Source: Microbacterium proteolyticum
GTDB lineage: Bacteria > Actinomycetota > Actinomycetes > Actinomycetales > Microbacteriaceae
DNA: 64,000 nt
Assembly (NCBI RefSeq): GCF_030818075.1
Contig: NZ_JAUSZZ010000001.1
Span: 2,852,001 to 2,916,000, forward strand
Direction of reading: 5' to 3'
The notes under the pieces were generated by a model. The model was not told where the DNA came from. It did no database searches and saw nothing but the letters and a program-made list of their open reading frames with translations. The position numbers and the translations under genes are program-made. Below are positions 1 to 7,734 of the stretch, piece after piece; position 1 is the stretch's first letter; each line of letters starts with the position of its first letter.

Positions 1-275
1 TGCCCGGAGAATTCCGCACGGACCCCGGGATCCTCGGCGGTGAGGACGGCCGCCCGACCGGGCTGCAAGGTCGTTTCTGCGAGAGGGGCGGGAGCGTCCG
101 ACGCGGCGTCTGCCGTCGTCAGCGGCGCGGCGGCTTCGCGCACCCGGTCGAGGATCTGTTGTTCGACGCGCGCGGAACGGTCGATCGGCCGCTCGGCGGC
201 GTGGACGGCTCCCCCTGTGACGACGAGAGCGCCCACGATGGTGGCCGCAACCACGGCTCGGAACATGGCAATCAC
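1..275 (-). CDS. secreted protein, partial (runs off left edge)
   Basis: An open frame runs from a GTG at 275 (or ATG at 266) to the window edge without a stop. The first 30 residues look like a signal peptide: a hydrophobic stretch (VVAATIVGALVVTGGAVHAA) ending in an Ala-x-Ala type cleavage site, followed by a polar segment. The GTG start overlaps the TGA of the upstream secreted repeat protein (GTGA), so the two are probably translationally coupled. No family is recognised in the roughly 60 mature residues visible. The product is inferred to act outside the membrane. Confidence 0.6.
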   Translation of the reverse strand, partial: MIAMFRAVVAATIVGALVVTGGAVHAAERPIDRSARVEQQILDRVREAAAPLTTADAASDAPAPLAETTLQPGRAAVLTAEDPGVRAEFSG

Positions 276-1000
276 GAGAGCACCCCTGTCATGTCGACGG
301 CCGCGTTCGCCGCCCGGCGAAGCGACCGAGCGGCGAGCGCGGCGGCGCCCACCAGAAGCAACGCCACCCCGGCGAAGACCACCCACGTCAGCCCGTCGTA
401 CGAGCGGCCCGTGATGGCCAGGGCCTGCCGGTACACCGCGTATGCCTGAAGGCTCACGGCATCGGCGACGCCGTCGCCGTCGAGGTCTTCCACACCTGTT
501 GCGCAGATCGCCGTGCCGCAGATGATCTGCTCGACCCAGTCCGGCACACCGTCGCCGTCCGCGTCCTCACGACCGGCCGTGCACGTGTCGGAACCACACA
601 CGAGGCGCTCGACGAAGTCGGGAATGCCGTCCCCGTCGGCGTCGGCGGAGGCATCCGCGCACCCCACGCTTCCGCACGCGCGGACCTCGACACCATCGCT
701 GATCCCGTCGCCGTCCGTGTCCTCCGTTCCCGTCGCGCAGGTGGCCGACCCACAGACGACGCGCTCGATGGCGTCGGCGATCGTGTCGCCGTCGACATCA
801 CCGTCGGCGCTCAGACCGGCAGCGGGCACGGCTCGCGCCGGTGACAAGCCCGGTGCGCCGGGGAACAGGGGCGCGGAGGCAGGAGCCGATGCCGCGACCG
901 ACACAAGTGGCGATGACGACAGAGCGACGAGACCCCCCGCCCCACCGGCGATGCCGAGGGCGACGAGGGCCGCGATGGGGACCAGACGGCGAGTGCGCAC
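272..1000 (-). CDS. membrane-anchored Ca-binding (thrombospondin type 3-like) repeat protein
   Basis: A 242-residue exported protein with GTG start. Residues 1-40 form a signal peptide or N-terminal hydrophobic segment. Five acidic DxDGDGxxD calcium-binding loops begin near residues 68, 94, 120, 146 and 172, an exact 26-residue period. Between them lie four C-x4-C pairs (near 83/88, 109/114, 135/140, 161/166) with the same period, so each repeat is probably clasped by a disulfide. A single membrane helix (about 207-226) followed by Arg residues gives a C-terminal anchor. The fold resembles thrombospondin type 3 or dockerin-like EF-hand loops. Role unknown; surface structural or adhesive function is an inference. 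It follows the GT2 glycosyltransferase gene and overlaps the next secreted gene. Confidence 0.8.
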   Translation of the reverse strand: MRTRRLVPIAALVALGIAGGAGGLVALSSSPLVSVAASAPASAPLFPGAPGLSPARAVPAAGLSADGDVDGDTIADAIERVVCGSATCATGTEDTDGDGISDGVEVRACGSVGCADASADADGDGIPDFVERLVCGSDTCTAGREDADGDGVPDWVEQIICGTAICATGVEDLDGDGVADAVSLQAYAVYRQALAITGRSYDGLTWVVFAGVALLLVGAAALAARSLRRAANAAVDMTGVLS

Positions 1001-1152
1001 GCGTCAGCGTCCCGCGCCTTTCACGCCGATCCGAACGCCTCCGCGTCACGACGGCGATCGGGCAGCCGGAAAGCACCCGGAGCTTCACCCGGAGGCGAGG
1101 TCCGGTTCAGCCCCCACCTCGGGCTCTCGCGCTCGGCGGCGCAGCGACACGG

Positions 1153-1974
1153 TCAGCCGCGCAGCCCCCGCACCCGCGCCTGCACCCGCCGGTGCACGTG
1201 CAGCGCCGGGTAGACGCCCAAGAACACCGCCATCGGTGCCCGCAGCCGCAGGTCGCGGATGTCATGCGCGGCGTACGTGTTCTCGAAGCGGTCGACGTAC
1301 CGGCGGAAGTCACGCGGACGATCGTCCAGTCGCCGCGCCGACATCCCCGCCACCATGTCGGAGCAATAGCCGATGCGGTGGCCGCCGAGCGCGAGATGGA
1401 TTGCGATGTCGAGGTCTTCGTGCATGACGTCCGCGTGGTCGTCGCACAAGAACTCGCGCACGTCGCGCCAGGCCTCGGCCCGCACCGCCATGTTGCTGCC
1501 GAAGAGGAAGACGAAGTCGCCGGCCAGGCGCACTTGCAGCCGGCGGAGTCGGTCGTCGATCTGCTGCCCGACGGCTCGCAGGGGCAGGTCGTAGTACTCG
1601 ACCGGACCCGACACGGCATCCATCCCCCGCGACGCGAACGCGCGTGACACCTGAGCGACCCAGTCGGGCTTGAGCACCGTGTCGGCGTCGATGCGGCCGA
1701 GCACCTCGCCCGTGGCGGCATCCATCCCCAGGTTGCGGGTGGGCACGAGGCCCTGGCGCTCGTCCTGGCGCAGCAGACGGATGCCGGCGACCGGGTACTC
1801 GTCGATGACGCGCTGCACCACCCGTCGTGTGCCGTCGGTCGAGCGGTTGTCGACCACGAGCACCTCGGCGGCCGGTACGCTCTGCCGCACGATGGCACGC
1901 AGGCACCGTTCGATGACCGCCTCCTCGTTGAAGGCGGGAACGACGATCGACACCGTGGGCATTGCGGTCACCAC
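1153..1974 (-). CDS. glycosyltransferase family 2
   Basis: A 273-residue GT-A fold glycosyltransferase. The N-terminus has the family signature SIVVPAFNEE (about 9-18), a VVDNRSTDGT nucleotide-binding loop (about 40-49), the metal-binding DAD at about 96-98 and a HEDLD acceptor/catalytic motif near 185-189. There is no clear membrane helix, although a hydrophobic patch occurs near residue 250. It likely moves a sugar from a nucleotide sugar onto a lipid or polysaccharide acceptor at the inner face of the membrane; the substrate cannot be told. GTG at 1974 or ATG at 1962 are both possible starts. It lies 14 bases after rdgB in the same direction, so it probably belongs to the murI-rph-rdgB transcript. 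Confidence 0.85.
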   Translation of the reverse strand: MVTAMPTVSIVVPAFNEEAVIERCLRAIVRQSVPAAEVLVVDNRSTDGTRRVVQRVIDEYPVAGIRLLRQDERQGLVPTRNLGMDAATGEVLGRIDADTVLKPDWVAQVSRAFASRGMDAVSGPVEYYDLPLRAVGQQIDDRLRRLQVRLAGDFVFLFGSNMAVRAEAWRDVREFLCDDHADVMHEDLDIAIHLALGGHRIGYCSDMVAGMSARRLDDRPRDFRRYVDRFENTYAAHDIRDLRLRAPMAVFLGVYPALHVHRRVQARVRGLRG

Positions 1975-1988
1975 ACGGGTCTACACGC

Positions 1989-2585
1989 TCAGAGTGACGC
2001 GAGGAGAGGCGCGAGCTGAACGAATGCCCGGGCGCGGTGCGAGGCGGCGTTCTTCTCGTCAGCCGTCCACTCACCCACCGTGCGCTCGGCGTCCGCGGGC
2101 TGACCGTCGGGGATGAAGATCGGGTCATACCCGAAACCACCCGGCCCGGCCGGCGCGTTCGCCAGGCGGCCCGGCCAGCGGCCCTCGACCGTCTGCTCGC
2201 TTCCGTCGGGACGCACCAGCGCGATCACCGAGACGAACTGCGCCGTCCGGTGGGGGTCGGAGACGTCGGAGAGCTGATCGAGCAGCAGCTCGAGGTTCGC
2301 CGTGGAGTCCTTCTTATGACCGGCCCAGTACGCCGAAAACACCCCCGGCGAGCCGCCCAGCACGTCGACGGCGACGCCGGAGTCGTCGGCCAGGGCCGGC
2401 AGCCCCGTATGAATTGCCGCCGCACGCGCCTTGATCAGCGCGTTCGCGGCGAACGTCACGCCGTCTTCGACCGGCTCGGGGCCGTCGTACCCGACCACCT
2501 CGAGGTCGGGCCGCACGGCGGCCACGATGGCCTGGAACTCCTCGACCTTGTGCGGGTTGTGCGTGGCCAGGACGACGCGCGCCAT
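1989..2585 (-). CDS. rdgB: non-canonical purine NTP pyrophosphatase (RdgB/HAM1)
   Basis: A 198-residue Ham1-family enzyme that hydrolyses dITP, XTP and ITP to monophosphates and so keeps deaminated purines out of nucleic acids. Diagnostic segments are ATHNPHKVEEF at residues 7-17, the catalytic region LADDSGVAVD near 65-74 and GGFGYDPIF in the second half. The length is normal for the family. ATG at 2585 lies one base after the rph stop. The murI-rph-rdgB order is common in Actinobacteria, which supports the assignment. Confidence 0.95.
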   Translation of the reverse strand: MARVVLATHNPHKVEEFQAIVAAVRPDLEVVGYDGPEPVEDGVTFAANALIKARAAAIHTGLPALADDSGVAVDVLGGSPGVFSAYWAGHKKDSTANLELLLDQLSDVSDPHRTAQFVSVIALVRPDGSEQTVEGRWPGRLANAPAGPGGFGYDPIFIPDGQPADAERTVGEWTADEKNAASHRARAFVQLAPLLASL

Positions 2586-2586
2586 G

Positions 2587-3312
2587 TCAGCCCTCGAGCG
2601 CCGCGGTCTGGATGCCGCGCAGCTCGGCGCACCCGTTCACACCGAGCTCGAGCAACTGGTCGAGCTCGCGCTTGTCGAACGGTGCGCCCTCAGCCGTGCC
2701 CTGCACCTCGACGAACAGGCCGCGACCGGTGACGACGACGTTCATGTCGGTCTCGGCGCGCACGTCTTCGACGTAAGCGAGGTCGAGCATCGGCTCGCCG
2801 TCGATGATGCCCACCGACACCGCGGCCACCGAGTCACGCAGCACCTCGGAGCGCTGACCGATGAACTTCTTCTCGCGGCCCCAGGCGATGGCATCCGCCA
2901 AGGCCACATACGCTCCGGTGATCGCCGCGGTGCGCGTGCCGCCGTCGGCCTGCAGCACGTCGCAGTCGATGACGATGGTGTTCTCGCCCAACGCCTTGGT
3001 GTCGACGACGGCGCGGAGGGCGCGGCCGATCAAGCGCGAGATCTCGTGCGTGCGGCCGCCGACCTTGCCCTTGATGCTCTCGCGGTCGTTGCGGCTGTTG
3101 GTCGCGCGCGGGAGCATCGCGTACTCGGCGGTCACCCATCCCTTGCCCTTGCCGGTCAGCCAGCGCGGCACGCCGTTGGTGAACGACGCGGTGCAGAGCA
3201 CCTTCGTGCCGCCGAACGTGACGAGGGCGGAACCCTCGGCGTGCGCCGACCAGCCGCGCTCGATCGTGACGGGGCGGAGCTGATCGGCGGTGCGGCCGTC
3301 TTTGCGGGTCAT
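2587..3312 (-). CDS. rph: ribonuclease PH
   Basis: A 241-residue phosphorolytic 3'-5' exoribonuclease that trims tRNA precursors. The start matches the family ([18 protein letters not shown]) and later segments such as [10 protein letters not shown] and [20 protein letters not shown] carry the phosphate-binding Arg and catalytic Asp residues of RNase PH. The length is typical for the hexameric enzyme. It lies 35 bases downstream of murI and one base before rdgB, so the three are likely co-transcribed. Confidence 0.97.
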   Translation of the reverse strand: MTRKDGRTADQLRPVTIERGWSAHAEGSALVTFGGTKVLCTASFTNGVPRWLTGKGKGWVTAEYAMLPRATNSRNDRESIKGKVGGRTHEISRLIGRALRAVVDTKALGENTIVIDCDVLQADGGTRTAAITGAYVALADAIAWGREKKFIGQRSEVLRDSVAAVSVGIIDGEPMLDLAYVEDVRAETDMNVVVTGRGLFVEVQGTAEGAPFDKRELDQLLELGVNGCAELRGIQTAALEG

Positions 3313-3347
3313 GGGTCCTCCAGAGGAACGGGAATGGATGCCGCGCC

Positions 3348-4166
3348 TCAGCGCGGAAGGTCGATGGCGCCGGTCTGCACGAGCTGCACCTCGCGCACCT
3401 CGCGGCCCATCAGGCGGTGCGCCAGGTGCAGGAAGTCGTCGGCCGACGAGCCCGTGGCTTCGTAGCGGTGCGTGGGTACGGCATCCGGGCTCGCCAGGAG
3501 GTCGCGCGAGATGAGTTGGCGGAACACGTCTTTCGCGGTCTCGCTGTCGCTGGAGACGAGGCTGACGTCGGGACCCATCACGTAGCTGATGGCGCCCTCC
3601 AGGAACGGGTAGTGCGTGCAGCCGAGCACGAGCGTGTCGACGCCGGCGCGGCGCAGCGGCGCGAGGTACTGCTCGGCGGTGGCCAGCACCTGGGGCGAGT
3701 CGGTGACGCCGGCCTCGACGAACTCCACGAAGCGCGGGCAGGCCTCGGCGAAGACGGTCAGACGCTCGTTGACCTCGAGCATGTCCTGGTAGGCACGCGA
3801 ACCGATCGTGCCCGTCGTGCCGATGACGCCGATGCGGCCGTTGCGGGTGGTCGACATCGCTGTCCGCACCGCCGGGCCGATGACCTCGACCACCGGCACG
3901 TCGTAGCGCTCCCGGGCGTCGCGGAGCATGGCGGCGGATGCCGTGTTGCAGGCGATCACGAGCATCTTCACGCCCTGATCGACGAGCGTGTCGAGCACCT
4001 CGAGCGCGTAGCGACGCACATCGGCGATGGGCTTGGGGCCGTAGGGCGAGCGGGCAGTGTCGCCGACGTAGAGGATCGACTCGCGCGGCAGCTGCTGCGA
4101 TACGGCCCGGGCGACGGTGAGACCGCCGACTCCCGAGTCGAAGATCCCGATCGGCGCGTCATCCAT
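3348..4166 (-). CDS. murI: glutamate racemase
   Basis: Converts L-glutamate to D-glutamate for peptidoglycan. The protein is 272 residues from ATG 4166; an in-frame extension upstream to 4355 is proline/alanine-rich, lies in repeat-rich intergenic DNA and is rejected. Motifs are [13 protein letters not shown] (8-20), [11 protein letters not shown] (35-45), and the two catalytic cysteines in ACNTAS (Cys 73) and [10 protein letters not shown] (Cys 183). First gene of the leftward murI-rph-rdgB group and divergent from pncB. Confidence 0.95.
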   Translation of the reverse strand: MDDAPIGIFDSGVGGLTVARAVSQQLPRESILYVGDTARSPYGPKPIADVRRYALEVLDTLVDQGVKMLVIACNTASAAMLRDARERYDVPVVEVIGPAVRTAMSTTRNGRIGVIGTTGTIGSRAYQDMLEVNERLTVFAEACPRFVEFVEAGVTDSPQVLATAEQYLAPLRRAGVDTLVLGCTHYPFLEGAISYVMGPDVSLVSSDSETAKDVFRQLISRDLLASPDAVPTHRYEATGSSADDFLHLAHRLMGREVREVQLVQTGAIDLPR

Positions 4167-4219
4167 AGGAGCCCAGCCTATCGGGCGGGGTGGTGCGGGC
4201 CGGGCCCTAGGCGCGGGTG

Positions 4220-4355
4220 GTGCGGAACTCCGGGGTGGGGCGGGCGCGGGCCGGGCCGTGGGCGCGGGGGGTGCGGAACTCCGGAGAATCCACGCGCGGG
4301 GCGCTGTCGCGACGCTCGGAGCACACCCCCGACCCATATCTCCGGAGTTCGGCAC
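4220..4355. repeat. direct and inverted 16-bp repeats in murI-pncB intergenic region
   Basis: The 268-base gap between divergent murI and pncB has a 16-bp element, GTGCGGAACTCCGGRG, at 4220-4235 and 4271-4286 in direct orientation, and an inverted copy with one change at 4340-4355 (CTCCGGAGTTCGGCAC). The last two copies can pair into a hairpin with a 53-base loop. It lies where both divergent promoters must be, so it could be an operator or a dispersed intergenic repeat. No clear -10/-35 pair was identified. Confidence 0.6.
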
Positions 4356-4434
4356 GCCGCGCCGCCACCTCCCCGCACGTCAAGGGGCAGCGGGCGACCC
4401 GGCACCCGGCAACCGGCCGCAATAGGCTGGCGCG

Positions 4435-5760
4435 ATGACCCGCAGCACGGCCTTGCATACCGACCGCTACGAGCTGACGATGCTCGACGCCGCTCTGCGC
4501 GACGGCACCGCCGAGCGCCGCTGCGTGTTCGAGGTGTTCGGCCGACGCCTCTCCGGTGGCCGCCGCTTCGGCGTCGTCGCGGGCACCGGCCGTCTGCTCG
4601 AAGCGATCCGCGACTTCCGGTTCGGCGACGAGGAGCTGCGGTTCCTGCGGGACAACCGCATCGTGGATGCCGCCACCCTCGACTTCCTTGCCGGGTACCG
4701 CTTCACCGGCTCGGTGACCGGCTACCACGAGGGCGAGATCTACTTCCCGGGGTCGCCGCTGCTCACGATCGAGGGCACATTCGCCGAGGCGGTGCTGCTG
4801 GAGACCGTGGCGCTCAGCATCCTGAACTACGACTCCGCGGTCGCCACCGCGGCCGCTCGCATGAGCGTGGCCGCGGGTGACCGGCCGCTCGCCGAGATGG
4901 GTTCGCGCCGGGCGAGCGAGGAGGCCGCGGTGGCCGCCGCGCGCGCGGCCTACATCGCCGGGTTCTCCGCCACGAGCAACCTCGAGGCGGGCCGCCGCTG
5001 GGGCGTCCCGACGATGGGAACCGCGGCGCACGCCTGGACCCTGCTGCACGACAGCGAGGAGGACGCGTTCCGCTCGCAGATCGACGCGCTCGGCACCGGG
5101 ACGACGCTCCTCGTCGACACCTACGACATCGCCGAGGGCGTCCGCACGGCCATCCGCGTCGCGGGAACCGAGCTCGGCGGCGTCCGCATCGACTCCGGCG
5201 ATCTGCCGATCGTGGCGGGTGAAGTGCGGGCGCTGCTCGATGAGCTCGGCGCGACCGGCACCCGGATCACCGTGACCAGCGACCTCGACGAGTACGCGCT
5301 CGCCGCCCTGGCGGCATCCCCCGTCGACTCGTACGGGGTGGGCACGTCGGTGGCGACCGGGTCCGGCGTGCCGACGGCCGGTCTCGTCTTCAAGCTCGTC
5401 GCGCGCGAAGCCGTCGACGGGTCCTGGGTGGCGGTGGCGAAGGCATCGGCGCAGAAGGCATCGCACGGCGGCCGCAAGGCGGCCTTCCGCGCGCTCGATG
5501 CGGGAACGGCGACCTCGGAGATCATCGTCGTCAGCGACGGGTTCGAAGAGCTGGCGACGGCCGCCGAGCATCCCGATGCCCGCGCCCTGCAGACGACGCT
5601 GATGTCAGGTGGAGAGGCGGATGCCGCTGCCCTCGGCGCCGAGGGCGTGGCGGCCGCCCGCGCTCATCATGCGCGTGTGCGCGAGGAGCTGCCGGTGCGC
5701 GCGCTCGCGCTCAGCAAAGCCGACCCCGCGCTCCCGACGGAGTACCGCGAGGCGGTCTGA
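4435..5760 (+). CDS. pncB: nicotinate phosphoribosyltransferase
   Basis: A 441-residue enzyme that makes nicotinate mononucleotide from nicotinate and PRPP with ATP, the first step of NAD salvage. The N-terminus TDRYELTMLDAAL (9-21) is diagnostic, followed by the FEVFGRRL segment, the GTAAHAW stretch with the His region, and the phosphate-binding RIDSGDLP and YGVGTSVATG segments. The length fits the actinobacterial PncB subgroup. It is transcribed away from murI and converges with the DUF3039 gene across a long palindrome. Confidence 0.95.
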   Translation: MTRSTALHTDRYELTMLDAALRDGTAERRCVFEVFGRRLSGGRRFGVVAGTGRLLEAIRDFRFGDEELRFLRDNRIVDAATLDFLAGYRFTGSVTGYHEGEIYFPGSPLLTIEGTFAEAVLLETVALSILNYDSAVATAAARMSVAAGDRPLAEMGSRRASEEAAVAAARAAYIAGFSATSNLEAGRRWGVPTMGTAAHAWTLLHDSEEDAFRSQIDALGTGTTLLVDTYDIAEGVRTAIRVAGTELGGVRIDSGDLPIVAGEVRALLDELGATGTRITVTSDLDEYALAALAASPVDSYGVGTSVATGSGVPTAGLVFKLVAREAVDGSWVAVAKASAQKASHGGRKAAFRALDAGTATSEIIVVSDGFEELATAAEHPDARALQTTLMSGGEADAAALGAEGVAAARAHHARVREELPVRALALSKADPALPTEYREAV

Positions 5761-5782
5761 TCGCCCGCGCCGCCTCGAAAGC

Positions 5783-5842
5783 GTGAGTCGCCACGATGTG
5801 TCGCTCGGGCCCGGCCCGAAGCGACAGATCCTGGCGACTCGC
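5783..5842. terminator. long near-perfect palindrome, probable bidirectional terminator
   Basis: Between convergent pncB and the DUF3039 gene the arms GTGAGTCGCCACGATGTGTC (left) and the complement of ATCCTGGCGACTCGC (right) pair over roughly 28-29 positions with a few mismatches and almost no loop, centred near 5812. This would form a very long hairpin on either strand. There is no strong U-tract. Termination is the simple reading, but the length is unusual. Confidence 0.6.
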
Positions 5843-5855
5843 GGGGTGGGTGGGG

Positions 5856-6122
5856 TCAGTTGACGAGCGACTCGTAGATCTCTTTGCACTGCGGGCAGAC
5901 CGGGAACTTCTCGGGGTCGCGACCGGGCGTCCACTTCTTGCCGCAGAGCGCGCGCACCGGCTTGCCGGTGATCGCCGATTCGAGGATCTTGTCCTTCTTC
6001 ACGTAATGCGAGAAGCGCTCATGGTCGCCGGGCTCGATGTTCTCTTCCCGGATGAGCTCCTCGAGCTCACGATCCAGGGTCGCGAGACCCCCGCTGTCGG
6101 GACTGTCGAGTGGCGTGCTCAT
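5856..6122 (-). CDS. DUF3039 family protein
   Basis: An 88-residue cytoplasmic protein. Family features are the HERFSHYVKKDKILESAITG block (39-58), VRALCGKKWTPGRDPEKFPV and a C-terminal CPQCKEIYE; the cysteine in the ALCGK segment with the CPQC pair suggests a small zinc-binding site. This family is restricted to Actinobacteria and nothing is known of its role. Single gene, convergent with pncB. Confidence 0.9.
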   Translation of the reverse strand: MSTPLDSPDSGGLATLDRELEELIREENIEPGDHERFSHYVKKDKILESAITGKPVRALCGKKWTPGRDPEKFPVCPQCKEIYESLVN

Positions 6123-6171
6123 GAAGAGCCAGTGTAGCCGCGGACCGCCTCCGGCGGTCGGGTGGCGGGCA

Positions 6172-7734
6172 TCAGCTCGCTTCGGCGAACTCCATCAGAC
6201 GGGTGGCGCGGCTCTCGTAGATGACCGCGCCGAGTCCGATCCCGGCCAGCAGAACGAAGCCTCCGGTGCCGACCCCGACCCAGAGGGCGAGCATCGAGTC
6301 GATGGTGTCGCCGTCGATCGCCTGCCAGGTCAGCCACGCGGCGGGAAGCGCCGTCAGCAGCGCGCCCAGCATGACCAGGCCCTGGGCGACCACGCCGCCC
6401 GAGCCGGTGCGCTGCGGCTGCTGGAAGGGGCTGTCGCCGGGCCGCGAGACCGCGTAGGGGGCGACGACCGACGAGATGCTCGACAGCCCCAGGCCGCCGA
6501 GGAACAGGGCTGCGCACACGCCGACCATCGCCGGAAAGATCGCCCACCGGCCGTGCGCGACGATCGCGAGCGGGAGGCTCACGGCGAGGATCGGGATGCC
6601 GATGAGCAGCACGGGGATGAGACGACCGACGCGGTCCGGGATGCCGCGCACGCCGCTCGCGATGTGCATCCACAGCGCCGTGGAGTCGTAGGCGAGGTCG
6701 TTGTGCGGCAGCCAGCCGAAGAACAACGCCATGATCGGGACGGGCAGGAGGACGACCAGCTCGAACGGCACACCGGCGACGAGCAGCGGCACGGTCGAGA
6801 CCACGGCGGCGATCGGCACGATCACGACGTTGACGATGTAGCGGCGGTCGCGCAGCCAGTACGACAGGCTCCGGGCGGCGACAGCTCCCCCGGGCGTCCC
6901 CGGCAGCAGGGCGAACCATCCCAGTCCGCCTCGCTCGCGCACCGCGGCCGGGCGTCGGGTCGTGGTGAGCAGCACCTCGACCAGGGCGAACCACGCCACA
7001 GCGAGCACCGCCACGGTCGCGAGAGCGACAACGAGGCTCCCGACCGCGAACCCGCCCGTGGGCGCGAGGCCGATGGACCACGCGGCGCCGATGGGCGTCC
7101 ACGACAGGATCTCGGCAGCCGAGGCCAGCTGAGACGGCACCGCGCCGCGCCACTCGAGCGAGCCGAGGAAGACCGCGATCGGCACCACGACGACGAGAAC
7201 GACGATGAGGTACACGCTCATGAGTTCGCGCGACTGCCGGGGGCGCTGCACGAGCGCGCCGAGAGCCATGCTCACCCGCGCGAACAGCACGCACGTGGTC
7301 AACCCCAGAACGACGGATGCCACGGCCGCGAGCATCGACGCTCCCTGAGCGCTCCACGCGGTGGCGGCACTCACGCCGAGCGCCAGAGTGACCAGGACCG
7401 GGACGCTGAGGAAGCCGGCCAACAGCAACGCCCCCGCGAGCGGGCGCGGATCGGGTCCGATCACCGCGAAGCGTCTGGGGTCGAGAGGATCGACGGATGC
7501 CGTCACCGGCGGCCCCACGGCGAAGCCGAGGGTCAGGGCGGAGCCGGCGAGCACGGTGACGACCGCGGTGGTGAGGCGATCGGCATCCGCCAGCCCCGCC
7601 GCGCTCCTGGCGGCGAAGACGGTGGCCGCGATGAGCACAACGACGCCGATGACACGACGGATGACGTCGCGACGGTCGCCCCGCAAGGCGCCCAGCATCA
7701 TCGCCAGTCTCAGGCGGAGAACGTGTGCAACCAC
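6172..7734 (-). CDS. ABC exporter permease-like membrane protein
   Basis: A 520-residue integral membrane protein with about 12-14 hydrophobic helices and no recognised catalytic motif. Its N-terminus overlaps the end of the upstream ABC ATPase gene by about 25 bases, which together with topology indicates the membrane half of that exporter. Starts at 7734 (MVAHVLRL) or 7701 (MMLGALRG) are both possible. The substrate is unknown. Similar two-gene ABC-2 type exporters are common in Actinobacteria. Confidence 0.85.
   Translation of the reverse strand: MVAHVLRLRLAMMLGALRGDRRDVIRRVIGVVVLIAATVFAARSAAGLADADRLTTAVVTVLAGSALTLGFAVGPPVTASVDPLDPRRFAVIGPDPRPLAGALLLAGFLSVPVLVTLALGVSAATAWSAQGASMLAAVASVVLGLTTCVLFARVSMALGALVQRPRQSRELMSVYLIVVLVVVVPIAVFLGSLEWRGAVPSQLASAAEILSWTPIGAAWSIGLAPTGGFAVGSLVVALATVAVLAVAWFALVEVLLTTTRRPAAVRERGGLGWFALLPGTPGGAVAARSLSYWLRDRRYIVNVVIVPIAAVVSTVPLLVAGVPFELVVLLPVPIMALFFGWLPHNDLAYDSTALWMHIASGVRGIPDRVGRLIPVLLIGIPILAVSLPLAIVAHGRWAIFPAMVGVCAALFLGGLGLSSISSVVAPYAVSRPGDSPFQQPQRTGSGGVVAQGLVMLGALLTALPAAWLTWQAIDGDTIDSMLALWVGVGTGGFVLLAGIGLGAVIYESRATRLMEFAEAS

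Noticed and set aside
3348..4355. Longer MurI starting at 4355
   Set aside because: The extra 63 residues are Pro/Ala/Arg-rich, coded by intergenic repeats; family homology starts at ATG 4166.
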